Source: Peribacillus sp. FSL P2-0133 (lineage in GTDB: Bacteria; Bacillota; Bacilli; Bacillales; DSM-1321). From it: 64,000 nt of DNA. The stretch covers positions 4,152,001 to 4,216,000 of the forward strand of contig NZ_CP150254.1 of assembly GCF_037975445.1 (NCBI RefSeq), read 5' to 3'. The position numbers and the translations under genes were made by a program. Of this stretch, positions 52,435 through 62,109 are shown in pieces. Under the pieces are notes generated by a model, which was not told the origin of the DNA, made no database searches, and worked only from the letters and a program-made list of their open reading frames with translations. The stretch's first letter is position 1. Each line of letters opens with the position of its first letter.

Positions 52435-52606
52435 AATGATGCCCCCAATCTAAACAATCCTAATTCTATCATATCATGAAGTTTTTCGTCATGAAAGAGA
52501 GTACATCGTCATTTCTCGCATAAAAATTTCAATAATTTGTCAAACGAAAGCGAATTTAGGAAGAAGATCACCTAATAAACAAAATGAAGTTAGGAGCTAA
52601 CCCATT

Positions 52607-53566
52607 ATGTCCCATGTTGTTTTACTTATCAGTCCTGAACAAATAAAGGCTATGAAGTCCCATTATTCTTCATCCTTGGCCGCCAAGCTGCCGCCGGGGA
52701 GCATCTTTTCCGCAAAACCGCCGCTATGTACGGTGACGGCCTATAAATCCGGGAAGGTCCTTTTTCAAGGTAAGAATGCCGAACTAGAAGCGGTAAAATG
52801 GCAAAAAGGTACCACCGCTGCGGCTCAAAAGAAAAAAACGGCATCCTCTGCATCAGTCAAGGCCCATCGATATTCGCCGCCTGCAAATATCGGAACCATG
52901 TCAGTGATCGGTTCCGATGAGGTCGGAACAGGAGACTATTTCGGCCCGATCACCGTCGTAGCCGTATATGCAAAAAAGGAACAACTCTCACTCTTGAAGG
53001 AGCTTGGAGTCCAGGATTCCAAAAATCTGAAAGATCCACAGATCATCGAAATTGCCAAACAGATTAAGGATGTAGTGCCCTTCAGCCTGCTCACATGCGA
53101 CAACCCGAAATATAATGCGCTGCAGGCAAAGGGAATGTCACAAGGAAAAATGAAGGCACTCCTCCATAACCAGGCAATCAAGAATCTCATGCAAAAAATC
53201 CAGCCGGAACAAGCGGAAGCGGTCCTTATTGATCAATTCGCTCAACCAGAGGTATTTTTCAATTACCTCAAAGGCCAAGAACTATTCCAGGCCAATGCCA
53301 CCTATCTATGTACAAAAGCGGAAGGCATTCATCTTGGAGTAGCAGCCGCATCCATCATTGCCCGATATGCATTCGTCAAACGCTTTGACTTGCTGAGTGA
53401 AAAAGCCGGATTCAAAATTCCTAAAGGTGCCGGATTTGCAGTCGATGAAGCGGCCGCAAGATTGATTCATGAAAAAGGAATCGATTCATTACACGAATTC
53501 ACGAAAACCCACTTCGCCAACACAGAAAAAGCGAAGCGACTATATCAACAGAAATATCAAAAATAG
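52607..53566 (+). CDS. rnhC: Ribonuclease HIII
   Basis: Removes RNA from RNA-DNA hybrids. The 319-residue protein has an N-terminal TBP-like substrate domain (1-85). The catalytic core (from about 102) has the HIII motif GSDEVGTGDYFGPITVVAVY, the DE pair, VLIDQFAQPE and AAASIIARYAFVKRFD. It is divergent from zapA and convergent with pheT across the minisatellite array. Confidence 0.97.
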   Translation: MSHVVLLISPEQIKAMKSHYSSSLAAKLPPGSIFSAKPPLCTVTAYKSGKVLFQGKNAELEAVKWQKGTTAAAQKKKTASSASVKAHRYSPPANIGTMSVIGSDEVGTGDYFGPITVVAVYAKKEQLSLLKELGVQDSKNLKDPQIIEIAKQIKDVVPFSLLTCDNPKYNALQAKGMSQGKMKALLHNQAIKNLMQKIQPEQAEAVLIDQFAQPEVFFNYLKGQELFQANATYLCTKAEGIHLGVAAASIIARYAFVKRFDLLSEKAGFKIPKGAGFAVDEAAARLIHEKGIDSLHEFTKTHFANTEKAKRLYQQKYQK

Positions 53567-53570
53567 AAGA

Positions 53571-53605
53571 AAGCGGCTGACCTTCCGGAACAGCCGCCTT
53601 TTTCT
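53571..53605 (+). terminator. Terminator downstream of rnhC
   Basis: GCGGCTG and CAGCCGC stem with an 11-nt loop, followed by CTTTTT. The minisatellite begins in its T-run. Confidence 0.85.
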
Positions 53606-54380
53606 CGTGAATTCACGCTATTTACTCGTAAATTTACGATTTACTCGTGAGGTTACGCCATTTACTCGTGAATTCACGCTATTTACTTGTAAATTTACGA
53701 TTTACTCGTGAGTTTGCACCATTTACTCGAGAGTTTACGCCATTTACTCGTGAATTCACGCTATTTACTCGTAAATTTACGATTTACTCGTGAGTTTGCT
53801 CCGTTTACTTGTGAGATAGCACCGTTTACTCGTGAATTCACGCTGTTTACTCGTGAGTTTACGCCATTTACTCGTGAGTTTACGCCGTTTACTTGTGAGA
53901 TAGCACCGTTTACTCGTGAATTCACGCTGTTTACTCGTAAATTTACGATTTACTCGTGAGTTTACGCCATTTACTCGTGAATTCACGCTATTTACTTGTA
54001 AATTTACGATTTACTCGTGAGTTTGCACCATTTACTCGTGAGTTTACGCCGTTTACTCGTGAATTTACGATTTACTCGTGAGTTTACGCCATTTACTTGT
54101 GAGATAGCACCGTTTACTCGTGAGTTTGCACCGTTTACTCGTGAGTTTGCTCCGTTTACTCGTGAGTTTACACCTTTTACTCGTGAATTCACGCTATTTA
54201 CTCGTAAATTTACGATTTACTCGTGAGTTTACGCCATTTACTTGTGAGATAGCACCGTTTACTCGTGAATTCACGCCATTTACTCGTGAGTTTGCACCAT
54301 TTACTCGTGAGTTTACGCCATTTACTCGTGAGATTGCACCGTTTACTCGTGAGTTTGCTCCTTTCACTCGTAAAATCAAA
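53601..54380. repeat. Tandem minisatellite of 37 units (21 and 19 bp) between rnhC and pheT
   Basis: Direct tandem array without spacers, 780 bp. Every unit begins TTTACTCGTGA or a close variant. Four types occur. Type E (8 units) has the perfect palindrome CGTGAATTCACG. Type A (7 units, 19 bp) has palindrome CGTAAATTTACG or a variant. Type G (17 units) has CGTGAGTTTACG or CGTGAGTTTGC. Type D (5 units) ends GAGATAGCACCG or similar. Unit order is E A G E A G G E A G D E G G D E A G E A G G A G D G G G E A G D E G G D G, plus a broken last unit. The terminators of rnhC and pheT border it exactly. Frames inside it have no ribosome sites, and the 19-bp units break the 7-codon periodicity, so it is non-coding. 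Confidence 0.95.
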
Positions 54381-54386
54381 AAAAAG

Positions 54387-54412
54387 ACAGCTCCCCATGT
54401 GTCAGGGAGCTG
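54387..54412 (-). terminator. Terminator downstream of pheT
   Basis: Arms ACAGCTCCC and GGGAGCTGT with a short loop, T- and A-runs on both sides. It forms the right border of the minisatellite. Confidence 0.85.
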
Positions 54413-54423
54413 TTTTTTTGGTT

Positions 54424-56838
54424 TTATCCTCTTAGTTCTGCGCCAGCTTTTTCTTTAACGGCTTCAAGCACTTTATCATGTGCTTTTGTAATGTCCTCGT
54501 CCGTTAGAGTACGTTCCGGGTCGAAGTATTTCAGTGAGTAGGCAATGGATTTCTTGCCTTCCTCCATTCTTTCACCTTCGTATAAGTCGAAGATGCTTAC
54601 TTCTTTCAGCAGTTTGCCACCGGCTTCTTCAATAATATCCTGAATGTCCCCGGCTTTCGTAGCTTGATCCACAACTAGAGCGATATCGCGTGTGGTTGAT
54701 GGATAGCGCGGAATGGTTTGGTACGCAATCGGCGCGACTTCGGCTTCGGCCAATGCTTTTAAGGAAAGTTCGAAAATGTATGTTTCTTTAATATCCAAGT
54801 CTTTTTGGACAGTTGGGTGCACTTGGCCGATAAAGCCAATCACTTCACCATTCAATAGTACTTCCGCTGTCCGTCCTGGATGCATGTCGTTGATTTCAGC
54901 TTGGCGATAATTGATTTGATCAGCTAATCCAAGTGTGTCGAATAATGCTTCGATCACGCCTTTGGCTACAAAGAAATCCACTGGTTTCTTTTCGCCTTGC
55001 CATAGATGTGACTCCCATAGGCCGGTGATTGCTCCAGCAATATGTTCTTTTTCTTCAGGCAGTTCTTGTTCATCACGCTTAAAGAATACCGAACCGATTT
55101 CATACAGTGCCAGTGAATCAATTTGGCGGGCATTGTTATATTTCACGACTTCCAGCAATTGAGGCACGATGCTTAAACGCAGCTGGCTTCTTTCTTCACT
55201 CATTGGCATTGCTAATCGAATGGATTCTCTTGCTTCCAATGCGAATTGGGACGCTTTTTCCTGGCTTGTCAGTGAATAGGTCACCGCTTGATAAAGGCCT
55301 GCGCCTTCAAGTGTACGGCGTGCCTTCCGCCGTTTAATTTGATAGTCAGTCAATTGGCCTGGGGTTGCAGCACCAATCGGCAGTGTAGCGGGAATGTTAT
55401 CATATCCAAATAAACGTGCAGCCTCTTCGACTAAATCCGCTTCAATCGTAATATCACCACGGCGCGTCGGGACTGTGATTGTGAATGTTTCATTGTCAAG
55501 TTCAACGCCAAATTGCAGACGTTTGAAGATCGATTCCACAACCGATACGGTCATGCTTGTTCCAAGAAGTGTGTTGATTTTTTCAAGAGTGATGCTAATG
55601 ACCGCAGGTTCCATTGTCAATTCATCAACTTCTGCTGCTCCTTGTAAGACTGTTCCGCCTGCATATTGTGCAATCAATTGTGCAGCACGTTCTCCAGCTT
55701 CACGTACACGGGCCGGGTCGACACCTTTTTCAAAGCGGGCACTAGCTTCACTGCGTAATCCATGGTCCTTTGAAGCTTTACGAACTACTGTACCTGCAAA
55801 ATATGCACTTTCAATAATGATATTCGTCGTATCATTTTTCACTTCGGAATCCGCTCCGCCCATCACACCAGCTATCGCTACTGGCTCACTGCCATTTGTG
55901 ATCACTAAATGGTCAGGTGTCAAAGTGCGTTCCGCTTCATCCAATGTTACGATTTTTTCAGCATCCTTCGCTCTGCGGATGACGATTTCCTTTGAACCAA
56001 AGCGGTCATAATCAAAGGCATGGAGCGGTTGGCCGTATTCAAGTAAAATGTAGTTCGTGATATCCACCACATTATTATGAGGTCGGATACCTGCAGACAT
56101 CAACCTAGTCTGCATCCAAAGCGGTGAGGGTCCGATCTTGACATCCTTGATGATTTTAGCAATGTATATCGGGTTATCTTCTTTCGCTTCAACTTTGACA
56201 CTGATATAATCAGTTGCTTTTTCAGCTGCCTCTTCTTTCTCGACAACCGGCCATTTCACTTCCCGTCCTAGAATGGCTGCCACTTCGTATGCAACACCAA
56301 GCATGCTCAATGCGTCGGAACGGTTTGGAGTCAGCCCAAGTTCCAGCACTTCATCACTTAGACCAAGTTCCTCCAATGCATCTTTCCCTACTTCCACATC
56401 ATTAGGGAAGACGAAGATACCTGTAGCATAATCCTTGGAAACGAGCTTGGATTCGAAGCCCAATTCCTGAAGCGAGCAAATCATCCCGTGCGATTCCTCT
56501 CCACGAAGTTTCGCTTTCTTGATTTTGAAATTACCTGGAAGGACTGCGCCAACAGTAGCGACTGCGACCTTTTGGCCTTTATCGACATTCGGTGCTCCAC
56601 AGATGATCTGAACGGGATTTTCGGCCCCGATATCAACTTGGCATTTATTCAATTTATCCGCATTTGGATGCTGTTCACGTTCAATGACATGCCCGATGAC
56701 GACCCCTTTTAGCCCTTCACTTTTCTTTTCCACCCCTTCAACCTCAATGCCGCTTTTCGTGATTTTGTCAGCTAGCTCCGTCGCATTGATGCCTGAAAGG
56801 TCAACATAATCTTGTAACCATTTATATGACACAAACAT
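54424..56838 (-). CDS. pheT: Phenylalanine-tRNA ligase beta subunit
   Basis: 804-residue beta chain of the (alpha-beta)2 synthetase. N-terminal EMAP/OB tRNA-binding domain ([20 protein letters not shown]), B3/B4 editing domain, B5 domain and C-terminal anticodon-binding FDX-ACB domain ([17 protein letters not shown]). 28 bp after pheS with AGGAGG before the ATG; both respond to the T-box leader. Confidence 0.97.
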   Translation of the reverse strand: MFVSYKWLQDYVDLSGINATELADKITKSGIEVEGVEKKSEGLKGVVIGHVIEREQHPNADKLNKCQVDIGAENPVQIICGAPNVDKGQKVAVATVGAVLPGNFKIKKAKLRGEESHGMICSLQELGFESKLVSKDYATGIFVFPNDVEVGKDALEELGLSDEVLELGLTPNRSDALSMLGVAYEVAAILGREVKWPVVEKEEAAEKATDYISVKVEAKEDNPIYIAKIIKDVKIGPSPLWMQTRLMSAGIRPHNNVVDITNYILLEYGQPLHAFDYDRFGSKEIVIRRAKDAEKIVTLDEAERTLTPDHLVITNGSEPVAIAGVMGGADSEVKNDTTNIIIESAYFAGTVVRKASKDHGLRSEASARFEKGVDPARVREAGERAAQLIAQYAGGTVLQGAAEVDELTMEPAVISITLEKINTLLGTSMTVSVVESIFKRLQFGVELDNETFTITVPTRRGDITIEADLVEEAARLFGYDNIPATLPIGAATPGQLTDYQIKRRKARRTLEGAGLYQAVTYSLTSQEKASQFALEARESIRLAMPMSEERSQLRLSIVPQLLEVVKYNNARQIDSLALYEIGSVFFKRDEQELPEEKEHIAGAITGLWESHLWQGEKKPVDFFVAKGVIEALFDTLGLADQINYRQAEINDMHPGRTAEVLLNGEVIGFIGQVHPTVQKDLDIKETYIFELSLKALAEAEVAPIAYQTIPRYPSTTRDIALVVDQATKAGDIQDIIEEAGGKLLKEVSIFDLYEGERMEEGKKSIAYSLKYFDPERTLTDEDITKAHDKVLEAVKEKAGAELRG

Positions 56839-56866
56839 GGTAGGTCCTCCTTTTTAAAATAAAAAT

Positions 56867-57910
56867 TTATGCTTCGTGATGGTTGAATTGTTTTAAGAAT
56901 CGAACATCATTCGTATAGAAATGACGGATATCATCCACACCGTACTTCAACATGGCAATCCGTTCCACGCCGATTCCAAATGCGAATCCAGAGTATTTCT
57001 TGGAATCGAAGCCAGCCATTTCAAGGACGTTCGGATGAACGATCCCGCCGCCAAGCACTTCGATCCAGCCTGTTTGTTTACATACGCTGCAGCCTTTACC
57101 ACCACAGATTTTACAAGAAATATCCACTTCGACGGAAGGCTCCGTAAATGGGAAGAAACTTGGACGAAGACGGATTTCTCGGTCTTGCCCGAATACTTTT
57201 TTCGCAAATACGTCCAGCGTTCCTTTCAGGTCGCTCATGCTGATGTTCTCATCAATGACCAAGCCCTCAATTTGCTGGAATTGATGGGAGTGTGTAGCAT
57301 CATCGTTATCACGGCGATATACTTTTCCTGGGCAAATGATTTTAACAGGACCTTGCCCTTTATGTTTTTCCATCGTTCTGGCTTGAACAGGTGAAGTGTG
57401 TGTACGCATCAGGATTTCATCCGTTATGTAGAAGGAATCCTGCATATCACGTGCCGGATGGCTTTTTGGCAAGTTAAGTGCCTCGAAGTTGTAGTAGTCG
57501 CTTTCGACTTCAGGACCTTCCGCAACGGTATAACCCATACCGATGAATAAGTCTTCGATTTCTTCCACGACACGTGTTAATGGGTGTAGATTCCCCTTGT
57601 TAACCGGACGTCCAGGAAGTGTGACGTCAATCGTTTCAGTTGCTAGCTTTGCATTGACTGCCGCAGTTTCTAGTGCTTTTTGTTTCTCCTCGATCTTTGT
57701 TGCGATCGCTTCCCTTACATCATTGGCCAGTGCCCCGATTTTCGGGCGTTCTTCGGCAGATAATTTACCCATGCCGCGTAATACCTCAGTGATTGGCCCT
57801 TTTTTCCCTAAATAAGCAACTCGGACTTCATTCAGTTCTTTTAATTCGGAAGCGGCGGCAACTTTTTGCAACGCTTCTTCCTGCAGTTCTAGTAAACGTT
57901 CCTGCATCAT
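56867..57910 (-). CDS. pheS: Phenylalanine-tRNA ligase alpha subunit
   Basis: Catalytic chain that activates phenylalanine and charges tRNA-Phe. The ATG at 57910, 5 bp after AAAGGAGG, gives 347 residues; a second ATG follows directly. N-terminal coiled coil, then class II motif 2 region [20 protein letters not shown] and motif 3 [18 protein letters not shown] Cys-rich insert [16 protein letters not shown] may bind zinc. First gene of pheST. Confidence 0.97.
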   Translation of the reverse strand: MMQERLLELQEEALQKVAAASELKELNEVRVAYLGKKGPITEVLRGMGKLSAEERPKIGALANDVREAIATKIEEKQKALETAAVNAKLATETIDVTLPGRPVNKGNLHPLTRVVEEIEDLFIGMGYTVAEGPEVESDYYNFEALNLPKSHPARDMQDSFYITDEILMRTHTSPVQARTMEKHKGQGPVKIICPGKVYRRDNDDATHSHQFQQIEGLVIDENISMSDLKGTLDVFAKKVFGQDREIRLRPSFFPFTEPSVEVDISCKICGGKGCSVCKQTGWIEVLGGGIVHPNVLEMAGFDSKKYSGFAFGIGVERIAMLKYGVDDIRHFYTNDVRFLKQFNHHEA

Positions 57911-57949
57911 GTCTTCCTCCTTTATTTTCCTTTTGTAAAAATGAACACA

Positions 57950-58205
57950 AAAAAACCCCAATCCCTAAAGGGACGAGGTTTATGTATCGCGGTACCACCC
58001 TTATTAGTGCACGAACAAAAAAACTTCTGCACTCACTTCATTAAAAATAACGGCTCTTCACCGGAACATTTTTCGGACATCATGTCTTCCCAATGCCAAC
58101 TCGAAAGGTGAATTCCCTTAAGCAGTGCCATAAAAATGCTTTCAGTCAAGGCATTTTTTCCCTGGATATGGTTAACTTAAGCTACTACTCTTTGTCATCG
58201 TTGTT
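57950..58205 (-). promoter_or_regulatory. Phenylalanine T-box leader of pheST
   Basis: T-box sequence AAGGGTGGTACCGCGA near 57985-58003, followed by a terminator with AACCTCGTCCCT and AGGGATTGGGGTT arms and a T-run. The putative specifier TTC (Phe) lies in GAA-TTC-ACC near 58112. AG-rich box AAAGAGTAG near the 5' end. Confidence 0.92.
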
Positions 58206-58251
58206 TTCATTATAAAATTCTGTTTTATTATATTATAATTCTTCGGCCGTT

Positions 58252-59010
58252 TCAAATCGATTTTCGTAAATAGTACATTAAAATCCCGGCAGCGATCCCC
58301 ACATTCAATGATTCGCTTTTTCCGTAGATGGGAATATAAAGGTTTTTAGTCGTTTTCTCCAGTAATTCCTTCGATACTCCTTGGCCTTCATTACCGACCA
58401 ACAAGGCAAACCGGGAAGACTTTTCCACTTCTTCAAATGGCGATGCGCCTTCTAATGCCGTGCCATATACCGGTGTGCCGCTTTCCTTCAGCTCATCGAT
58501 GATTTCGAAAAGGTTCCCTTTAATGACAGGCATATGAAAGAGGCTCCCTTGCGTCGAACGGACCACTTTGGGATTATACAAGTCAGCACACCCTTCGCCA
58601 AGTATGACTGCATCGATTCCAGCTGCATCCGCTGTCCTGATCATCGTTCCAATATTCCCCGGATCTTGTACAGCATCGATCAACAAAAGTTTATCCGGAT
58701 TGATGGACGCCATGCTCGTTGATTTCTGTTCACAAACAGCAGCAATTCCCTGCGGGGCTTCGGTATCACAAATCGCCTTCATAATATCATTTTTCACATA
58801 AATGAGTTCTGTGCCTTCCACCTTAAAATGTGCAGGCATTTCAGTTTCTTCATTGATGATCACTTCCAAGACGATTTCTTCTTTTAAGGCTTCTTCAACT
58901 AGGTGAAAACCCTCGACTAAATATTTACCTGTTTTATCTCGTTCTTTTTTCGTCAAAAGTTTTTTCCATTGCTTAACTTGCGGGTTTTTTACGGATTCAA
59001 TATATTTCAA
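58252..59010 (-). CDS. ysgA: SpoU/TrmH-family RNA 2'-O-methyltransferase (YsgA)
   Basis: Transfers methyl from SAM to an RNA ribose; the site is not known. TTG at 59010 with AAAGGAG upstream gives 252 residues with the family N-terminus LKYIESVKNPQVKQWKKL. The frame is open further up but without family support, so this start is a choice. N-terminal RNA-binding domain, then the trefoil-knot SpoU core with LLIDAVQDPGNIGTMIRTAD (motif 1), LVGNEGQGVSKELLEK (2) and IPIYGKSESLNVGIAAGILM (3). Confidence 0.9.
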   Translation of the reverse strand: MKYIESVKNPQVKQWKKLLTKKERDKTGKYLVEGFHLVEEALKEEIVLEVIINEETEMPAHFKVEGTELIYVKNDIMKAICDTEAPQGIAAVCEQKSTSMASINPDKLLLIDAVQDPGNIGTMIRTADAAGIDAVILGEGCADLYNPKVVRSTQGSLFHMPVIKGNLFEIIDELKESGTPVYGTALEGASPFEEVEKSSRFALLVGNEGQGVSKELLEKTTKNLYIPIYGKSESLNVGIAAGILMYYLRKSI

Positions 59011-59132
59011 GGGTAAACGCTCCTTTAACTTCACACTGATTTTCCTATTATAACGCAATTCACATACATATTGCATGTGAGTTTGTGAAATGCTATTAAT
59101 GTCAGTCATTATGTGTTAGAGGAGGAATAATT

Positions 59133-59342
59133 ATGAATTTAAACTTACGTAATGCGATCATCCAAAATGTATCTGGAAATTCGCAAGATCAGTTGGAAGA
59201 CACGATTGTCGATGCCATACAAAATGGCGAGGAAAAAATGCTACCTGGATTGGGAGTCTTATTCGAGGTCATCTGGCAAAATTCATCTGAGCAGGAAAAA
59301 CAGGAAATGATCACTGCCCTTGAAGCAGGATTAAAAAAATAA
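59133..59342 (+). CDS. sspI: Small acid-soluble spore protein I
   Basis: 69-residue minor spore protein: [20 protein letters not shown], ending [12 protein letters not shown]. Made in the forespore under sigma-G in B. subtilis. AGGAGG ribosome site before the ATG. Divergent from ysgA and convergent with the YflT-type gene. I did not find a clear sigma-G promoter. Confidence 0.95.
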   Translation: MNLNLRNAIIQNVSGNSQDQLEDTIVDAIQNGEEKMLPGLGVLFEVIWQNSSEQEKQEMITALEAGLKK

Positions 59343-59367
59343 CAGCCTTCAAAGGCTGTTATTTTTT
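59337..59367. terminator. Bidirectional terminator between sspI and the YflT gene
   Basis: Stem AATAACAGCCTT/AAGGCTGTTATT with a short loop and A- and T-runs. Confidence 0.9.
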
Positions 59368-59742
59368 TGATTTCGCTTCGCAAGCCTTCAGTTCTTCGAT
59401 GGAGACTTCTTCATCAAGCAGCAAGATGAATTTTTTTGCGCTCACTTCTTCGAGCATCGCTTTTGTCTCATCATAAGAGTAGCCGTATTTCGTGAAAAAG
59501 CTGCGTAAATCTCCAGATCCTTCATCTGTGAAGTAGTGGAAGATTCTTAAAAAAAGAGTGTCCTCCTTATCCTGATTGGCGATGATCAGTATATCCGTAT
59601 GTTCATTTCCAAGCTGCACATTATTTTTTATATTAGCTGCTACTGTCATTTGGGTGCCAGATACGCCTTTAGCTTTTAAGTCTTGAATTGCAGCAAGTAG
59701 TTCCGGATTAGAGTCAAAAACACCATATACGTTTTTTTCCAT
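59359..59742 (-). CDS. YflT-domain general stress protein 1
   Basis: The ATG at 59742 (MEKNVYGVFDSNPELLAAIQ) gives 127 residues, essentially one YflT domain: a start NVYGVFDSN, a middle VSGTQMTVAANIKN, and an end SAKKFILLLDEE. Acidic and soluble. A sigma-B-like promoter lies upstream. It is one of three paralogues on the same strand. Confidence 0.88.
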   Translation of the reverse strand: MEKNVYGVFDSNPELLAAIQDLKAKGVSGTQMTVAANIKNNVQLGNEHTDILIIANQDKEDTLFLRIFHYFTDEGSGDLRSFFTKYGYSYDETKAMLEEVSAKKFILLLDEEVSIEELKACEAKSKK

Positions 59743-59790
59743 GTTTCTCCCCCTCCTTGTTACTCTACTTAAAATAATACCTTTGTCATT

Positions 59791-59815
59791 ATACCTTGCA
59801 GCTTTAACAATAAAC
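59791..59815 (-). promoter_or_regulatory. Sigma-B-like promoter of YflT gene 1
   Basis: GTTTAT (59810-59815) and AGGTAT (59791-59796), spacer 13 bp. Consensus is GTTTAA-N12-15-GGGTAT; one mismatch in each box. A TATAAT also overlaps here. Confidence 0.65.
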
Positions 59816-60000
59816 AAGCAAATAGTCTATTGAGAATTCCTGACTAATGAACAAGGGAACCCTTTGCCTAAAGGTTTTTTTAAAAAAAACAGCCTGGTTC
59901 AGTTTGCAGATAAAAAGGGTTCGAAAAATATATCCTTCATCAAACGAACCAACTGAACCAAAGCAATATCTTCAACTCATCATGTATGATTTCTATCAAA

Positions 60001-60043
60001 GGGAGACCCCGCGTAAAGCGAATGCCTGGAATGGAAATCAACG
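60001..60043. repeat. Internally deleted copy of the Bacillaceae interspersed repeat
   Basis: GGGAGACCCCGC joins directly to AAAGCGAATGCCTGG and TGGAAATCAAC. The copy at 22605-22730 has about 40 more bases between the same ends, so this copy lost its middle. It lies in the gap between YflT genes 1 and 2, which has no gene. Confidence 0.65.
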
Positions 60044-60063
60044 TCCCAATTTTACAAGCCATA

Positions 60064-60107
60064 AAGAAACTGCAGACAAACTCGATTTTCATCTAGTTTG
60101 TCTACAG
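60064..60107 (-). terminator. Terminator-like hairpin downstream of YflT gene 2
   Basis: CTGTAGACAAACT and AGTTTGTCTGCAG arms with a 12-nt loop, followed by TTTCTTT on the minus strand. The sequence CAGACTGTAGACAAA also resembles the ends of the IS-like remnant near 22590 and 23200. Confidence 0.7.
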
Positions 60108-60142
60108 TCTGAACAGCCTTGTGCAGGCAGTTATTTTGCGTA

Positions 60143-60955
60143 TTACAGATTGTCGGTATTAATTCGATTTTTGATGTATTCATCCTGCAAGCCTTCCTCT
60201 TGCTGCCCGCTGGCATTCAGGCTCTCGGTCCGATCCAGTGATCCTTGTGCATCAAGGGCTTTATCAGTATCAGCAGAAAACGGGTCTGCATGAGGGTCGC
60301 TTGCTAGTGTTCCTTCATTATTCCCTGGTTTTTTCTTCTTGAATTTTTCTGTGGAGTTCCCCCAGATTTCCCTTTCTTGAGCTCGCTTTGTATCCAGCTC
60401 TTCATTTCCAAAGATGTTCGCAGAATTCCCATGGAGTTCTTCGCTTCTTCCTGGCTGTGCCTCCACTTCCCCTGTTTGATAGGCATTTGCAGTTGTTTCA
60501 GGAAAAAGGTTCGGGTCCGGATTGTTCACCACCCCTGTTTTAAGCGGATTCTCTGCAGGTTCGTCCGTTTCCTCCATGCGATTGGAAGTTATGCTCTCCC
60601 GTGCTGTTACGGTTTCCGATTCATCTAACAGAATCAGGAATTTTCCAGCCTCCACTTCATTTATATAAGCGGTGGCTTCACTATCAGCAAGCCCTAACTC
60701 ACCTAGTCGGTTCCTTATATCTTCAGAACCCTCATTCAGGAAAAAGTGTTTCATCTTATCAATGAAGGAATCCTCGTTAGAGTTAGTAACGACGTCGACA
60801 TCCGGATCACGCTTTTGATTGACGAAATCCAATTCTTCTTTCTTATCAGCCATTACCGTTATTTCCCCTTCATGGACCCCCTTTTCCTTGAGGGATTGAA
60901 TAGCCTGGATTATTTCTCTTTCCGTATTAAAAACACCATATAATGTTTTTCCCAT
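60143..60955 (-). CDS. YflT-domain general stress protein 2 with acidic disordered tail
   Basis: 270 residues. The YflT domain occupies 1-108 (LYGVFNTEREIIQAIQSLKE; EVEAGKFLILLDESE). The rest is hydrophilic, low-complexity and rich in Glu, Asn, Thr and Asp (EETDEPAENPLKTGVVNNPD), with the look of a disordered desiccation-type tail. AGGAGGAGG before the ATG. A consensus sigma-B promoter is upstream. Confidence 0.88.
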   Translation of the reverse strand: MGKTLYGVFNTEREIIQAIQSLKEKGVHEGEITVMADKKEELDFVNQKRDPDVDVVTNSNEDSFIDKMKHFFLNEGSEDIRNRLGELGLADSEATAYINEVEAGKFLILLDESETVTARESITSNRMEETDEPAENPLKTGVVNNPDPNLFPETTANAYQTGEVEAQPGRSEELHGNSANIFGNEELDTKRAQEREIWGNSTEKFKKKKPGNNEGTLASDPHADPFSADTDKALDAQGSLDRTESLNASGQQEEGLQDEYIKNRINTDNL

Positions 60956-61002
60956 GCATCTTCCTCCTCCTATTATTCCGATATTTCTTCTTATGTGTAT
61001 TT

Positions 61003-61027
61003 ATACCCTGATGGGTGCCAATTAAAC
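61003..61027 (-). promoter_or_regulatory. Consensus sigma-B promoter of YflT gene 2
   Basis: GTTTAA (61022-61027), 13-bp spacer, GGGTAT (61003-61008): identical to the consensus in both boxes. Confidence 0.88.
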
Positions 61028-61080
61028 AAAAAGGTTTGCCTTCCCTAGGCTCGTACCTTTAATCAGTCTTTTAGACCCAA

Positions 61081-61117
61081 AAGAAGCCTGCAGTTTTAAA
61101 AACTGCAGGCTTTTTTC
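61081..61117 (-). terminator. Terminator downstream of the YsnF-like gene
   Basis: Perfect hairpin AAGCCTGCAGTTT/AAACTGCAGGCTT with loop TA-rich, followed on the minus strand by a T-run. Confidence 0.9.
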
Positions 61118-61124
61118 TTCACCT

Positions 61125-62054
61125 TTAGAAGCGGTCGGTTCTACGTTCAGTTGCCTTTTTCTCATTTACGATTGATTCATCTGTACTATCAAGCTGGATA
61201 TCTTCCTTTTTAAGAGTATCCTGAACTTGTTCCGTTTCTTGTACAGCATGTTTCTTGATGACAATTTCATCTGTGACGACCGGCTTTTTCGAAACTTCCA
61301 ATTTTTCTTCAACTACGGGGATCCGTAATGTTTTCCCATCTTCAATGCTTCCGGTTTCCAGGTTCGCTTCACGTCCTGAATCTGATCTATGCTCGACTGT
61401 CACTTCTTCGTGTTCAACAGGGACATTAATCGTTTTATGCTGTTCATTGACTTCTTTGTTAATGACGACTTCTCCTGTCTGAACTCTTTCTTTGTCAATG
61501 TTCAGCTGTTCTTCCCGAAGTGTAAGCGTCCTTTCATCCTCTGGCAATTCACGGCCTTGTCCGTTGACTCCATAAACACCTTCTTTATTTAATGCATCGG
61601 TTTTTTCAGTGCCATTATATAGTTGGTTGGTGGAATTTGTATCAAGCCGTGTAGCGGCAGTATCCATATTTCCGGTCGTGAATTTATCTCTTGCCGTTCC
61701 AAGATGGCCTTCACCTTCTTCTACCAGAACCAGGACTTTTCCATTTTCTACATCAAAGACATGTTCAGCCGCTTCACTATTCGAAAGGCCTGCATTCGCC
61801 AATCTTGTTGAAAGGTCTGCCGTATCATCCGGCATGAAGAAACGTGCCACCTTGTCCATAAATGATTCGTCGTTAGGAACATTCGTCATTGTATGAACAT
61901 CCGTTTCACGTTGAGTGTTCGTGAAATCCAATGTTTCTTCCTTGTCTGCGACGACCGTTATATCGTCCCCTTCAAAGCCCTTTGCTTTAAGTGCATTAAT
62001 TGCCTGGATCACTTCTGCATTTGATTCATATACTCCATATACTGTTTTATTCAT
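61125..62054 (-). CDS. ysnF: YsnF-like general stress protein with YflT and DUF2382 domains
   Basis: 309 residues. YflT domain at 1-113 (TVYGVYESNAEVIQAINALK; ENGKVLVLVEEGEGHL), then a linker. The DUF2382 domain (about 170-285) has repeats TLREEQLNIDKERVQTGEVV, INVPVEHEEVTVEHRS and LRIPVVEEKLEVSKKPVV. The repeated E-L-x-V-x-K strands are diagnostic. In B. subtilis ysnF is sigma-B dependent; here the upstream sequence agrees. Confidence 0.9.
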   Translation of the reverse strand: MNKTVYGVYESNAEVIQAINALKAKGFEGDDITVVADKEETLDFTNTQRETDVHTMTNVPNDESFMDKVARFFMPDDTADLSTRLANAGLSNSEAAEHVFDVENGKVLVLVEEGEGHLGTARDKFTTGNMDTAATRLDTNSTNQLYNGTEKTDALNKEGVYGVNGQGRELPEDERTLTLREEQLNIDKERVQTGEVVINKEVNEQHKTINVPVEHEEVTVEHRSDSGREANLETGSIEDGKTLRIPVVEEKLEVSKKPVVTDEIVIKKHAVQETEQVQDTLKKEDIQLDSTDESIVNEKKATERRTDRF

Positions 62055-62109
62055 TTTACATTCCTCCTTAGGTTTTGTTGTTTCGTTTAGTGGATGCTAT
62101 GTATAAACT

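Noticed and set aside
53601..54380. CRISPR array
   Set aside because: Units are directly adjacent with no unique spacers, and no cas gene lies nearby.
53469..54458. Overlapping long open frames on both strands inside the minisatellite (repeats such as FTREFTPFTREFTP)
   Set aside because: They arise because 21-bp units give seven-codon repeats free of stops. There are no ribosome sites, the 19-bp units change frame, and both strands look equally open.
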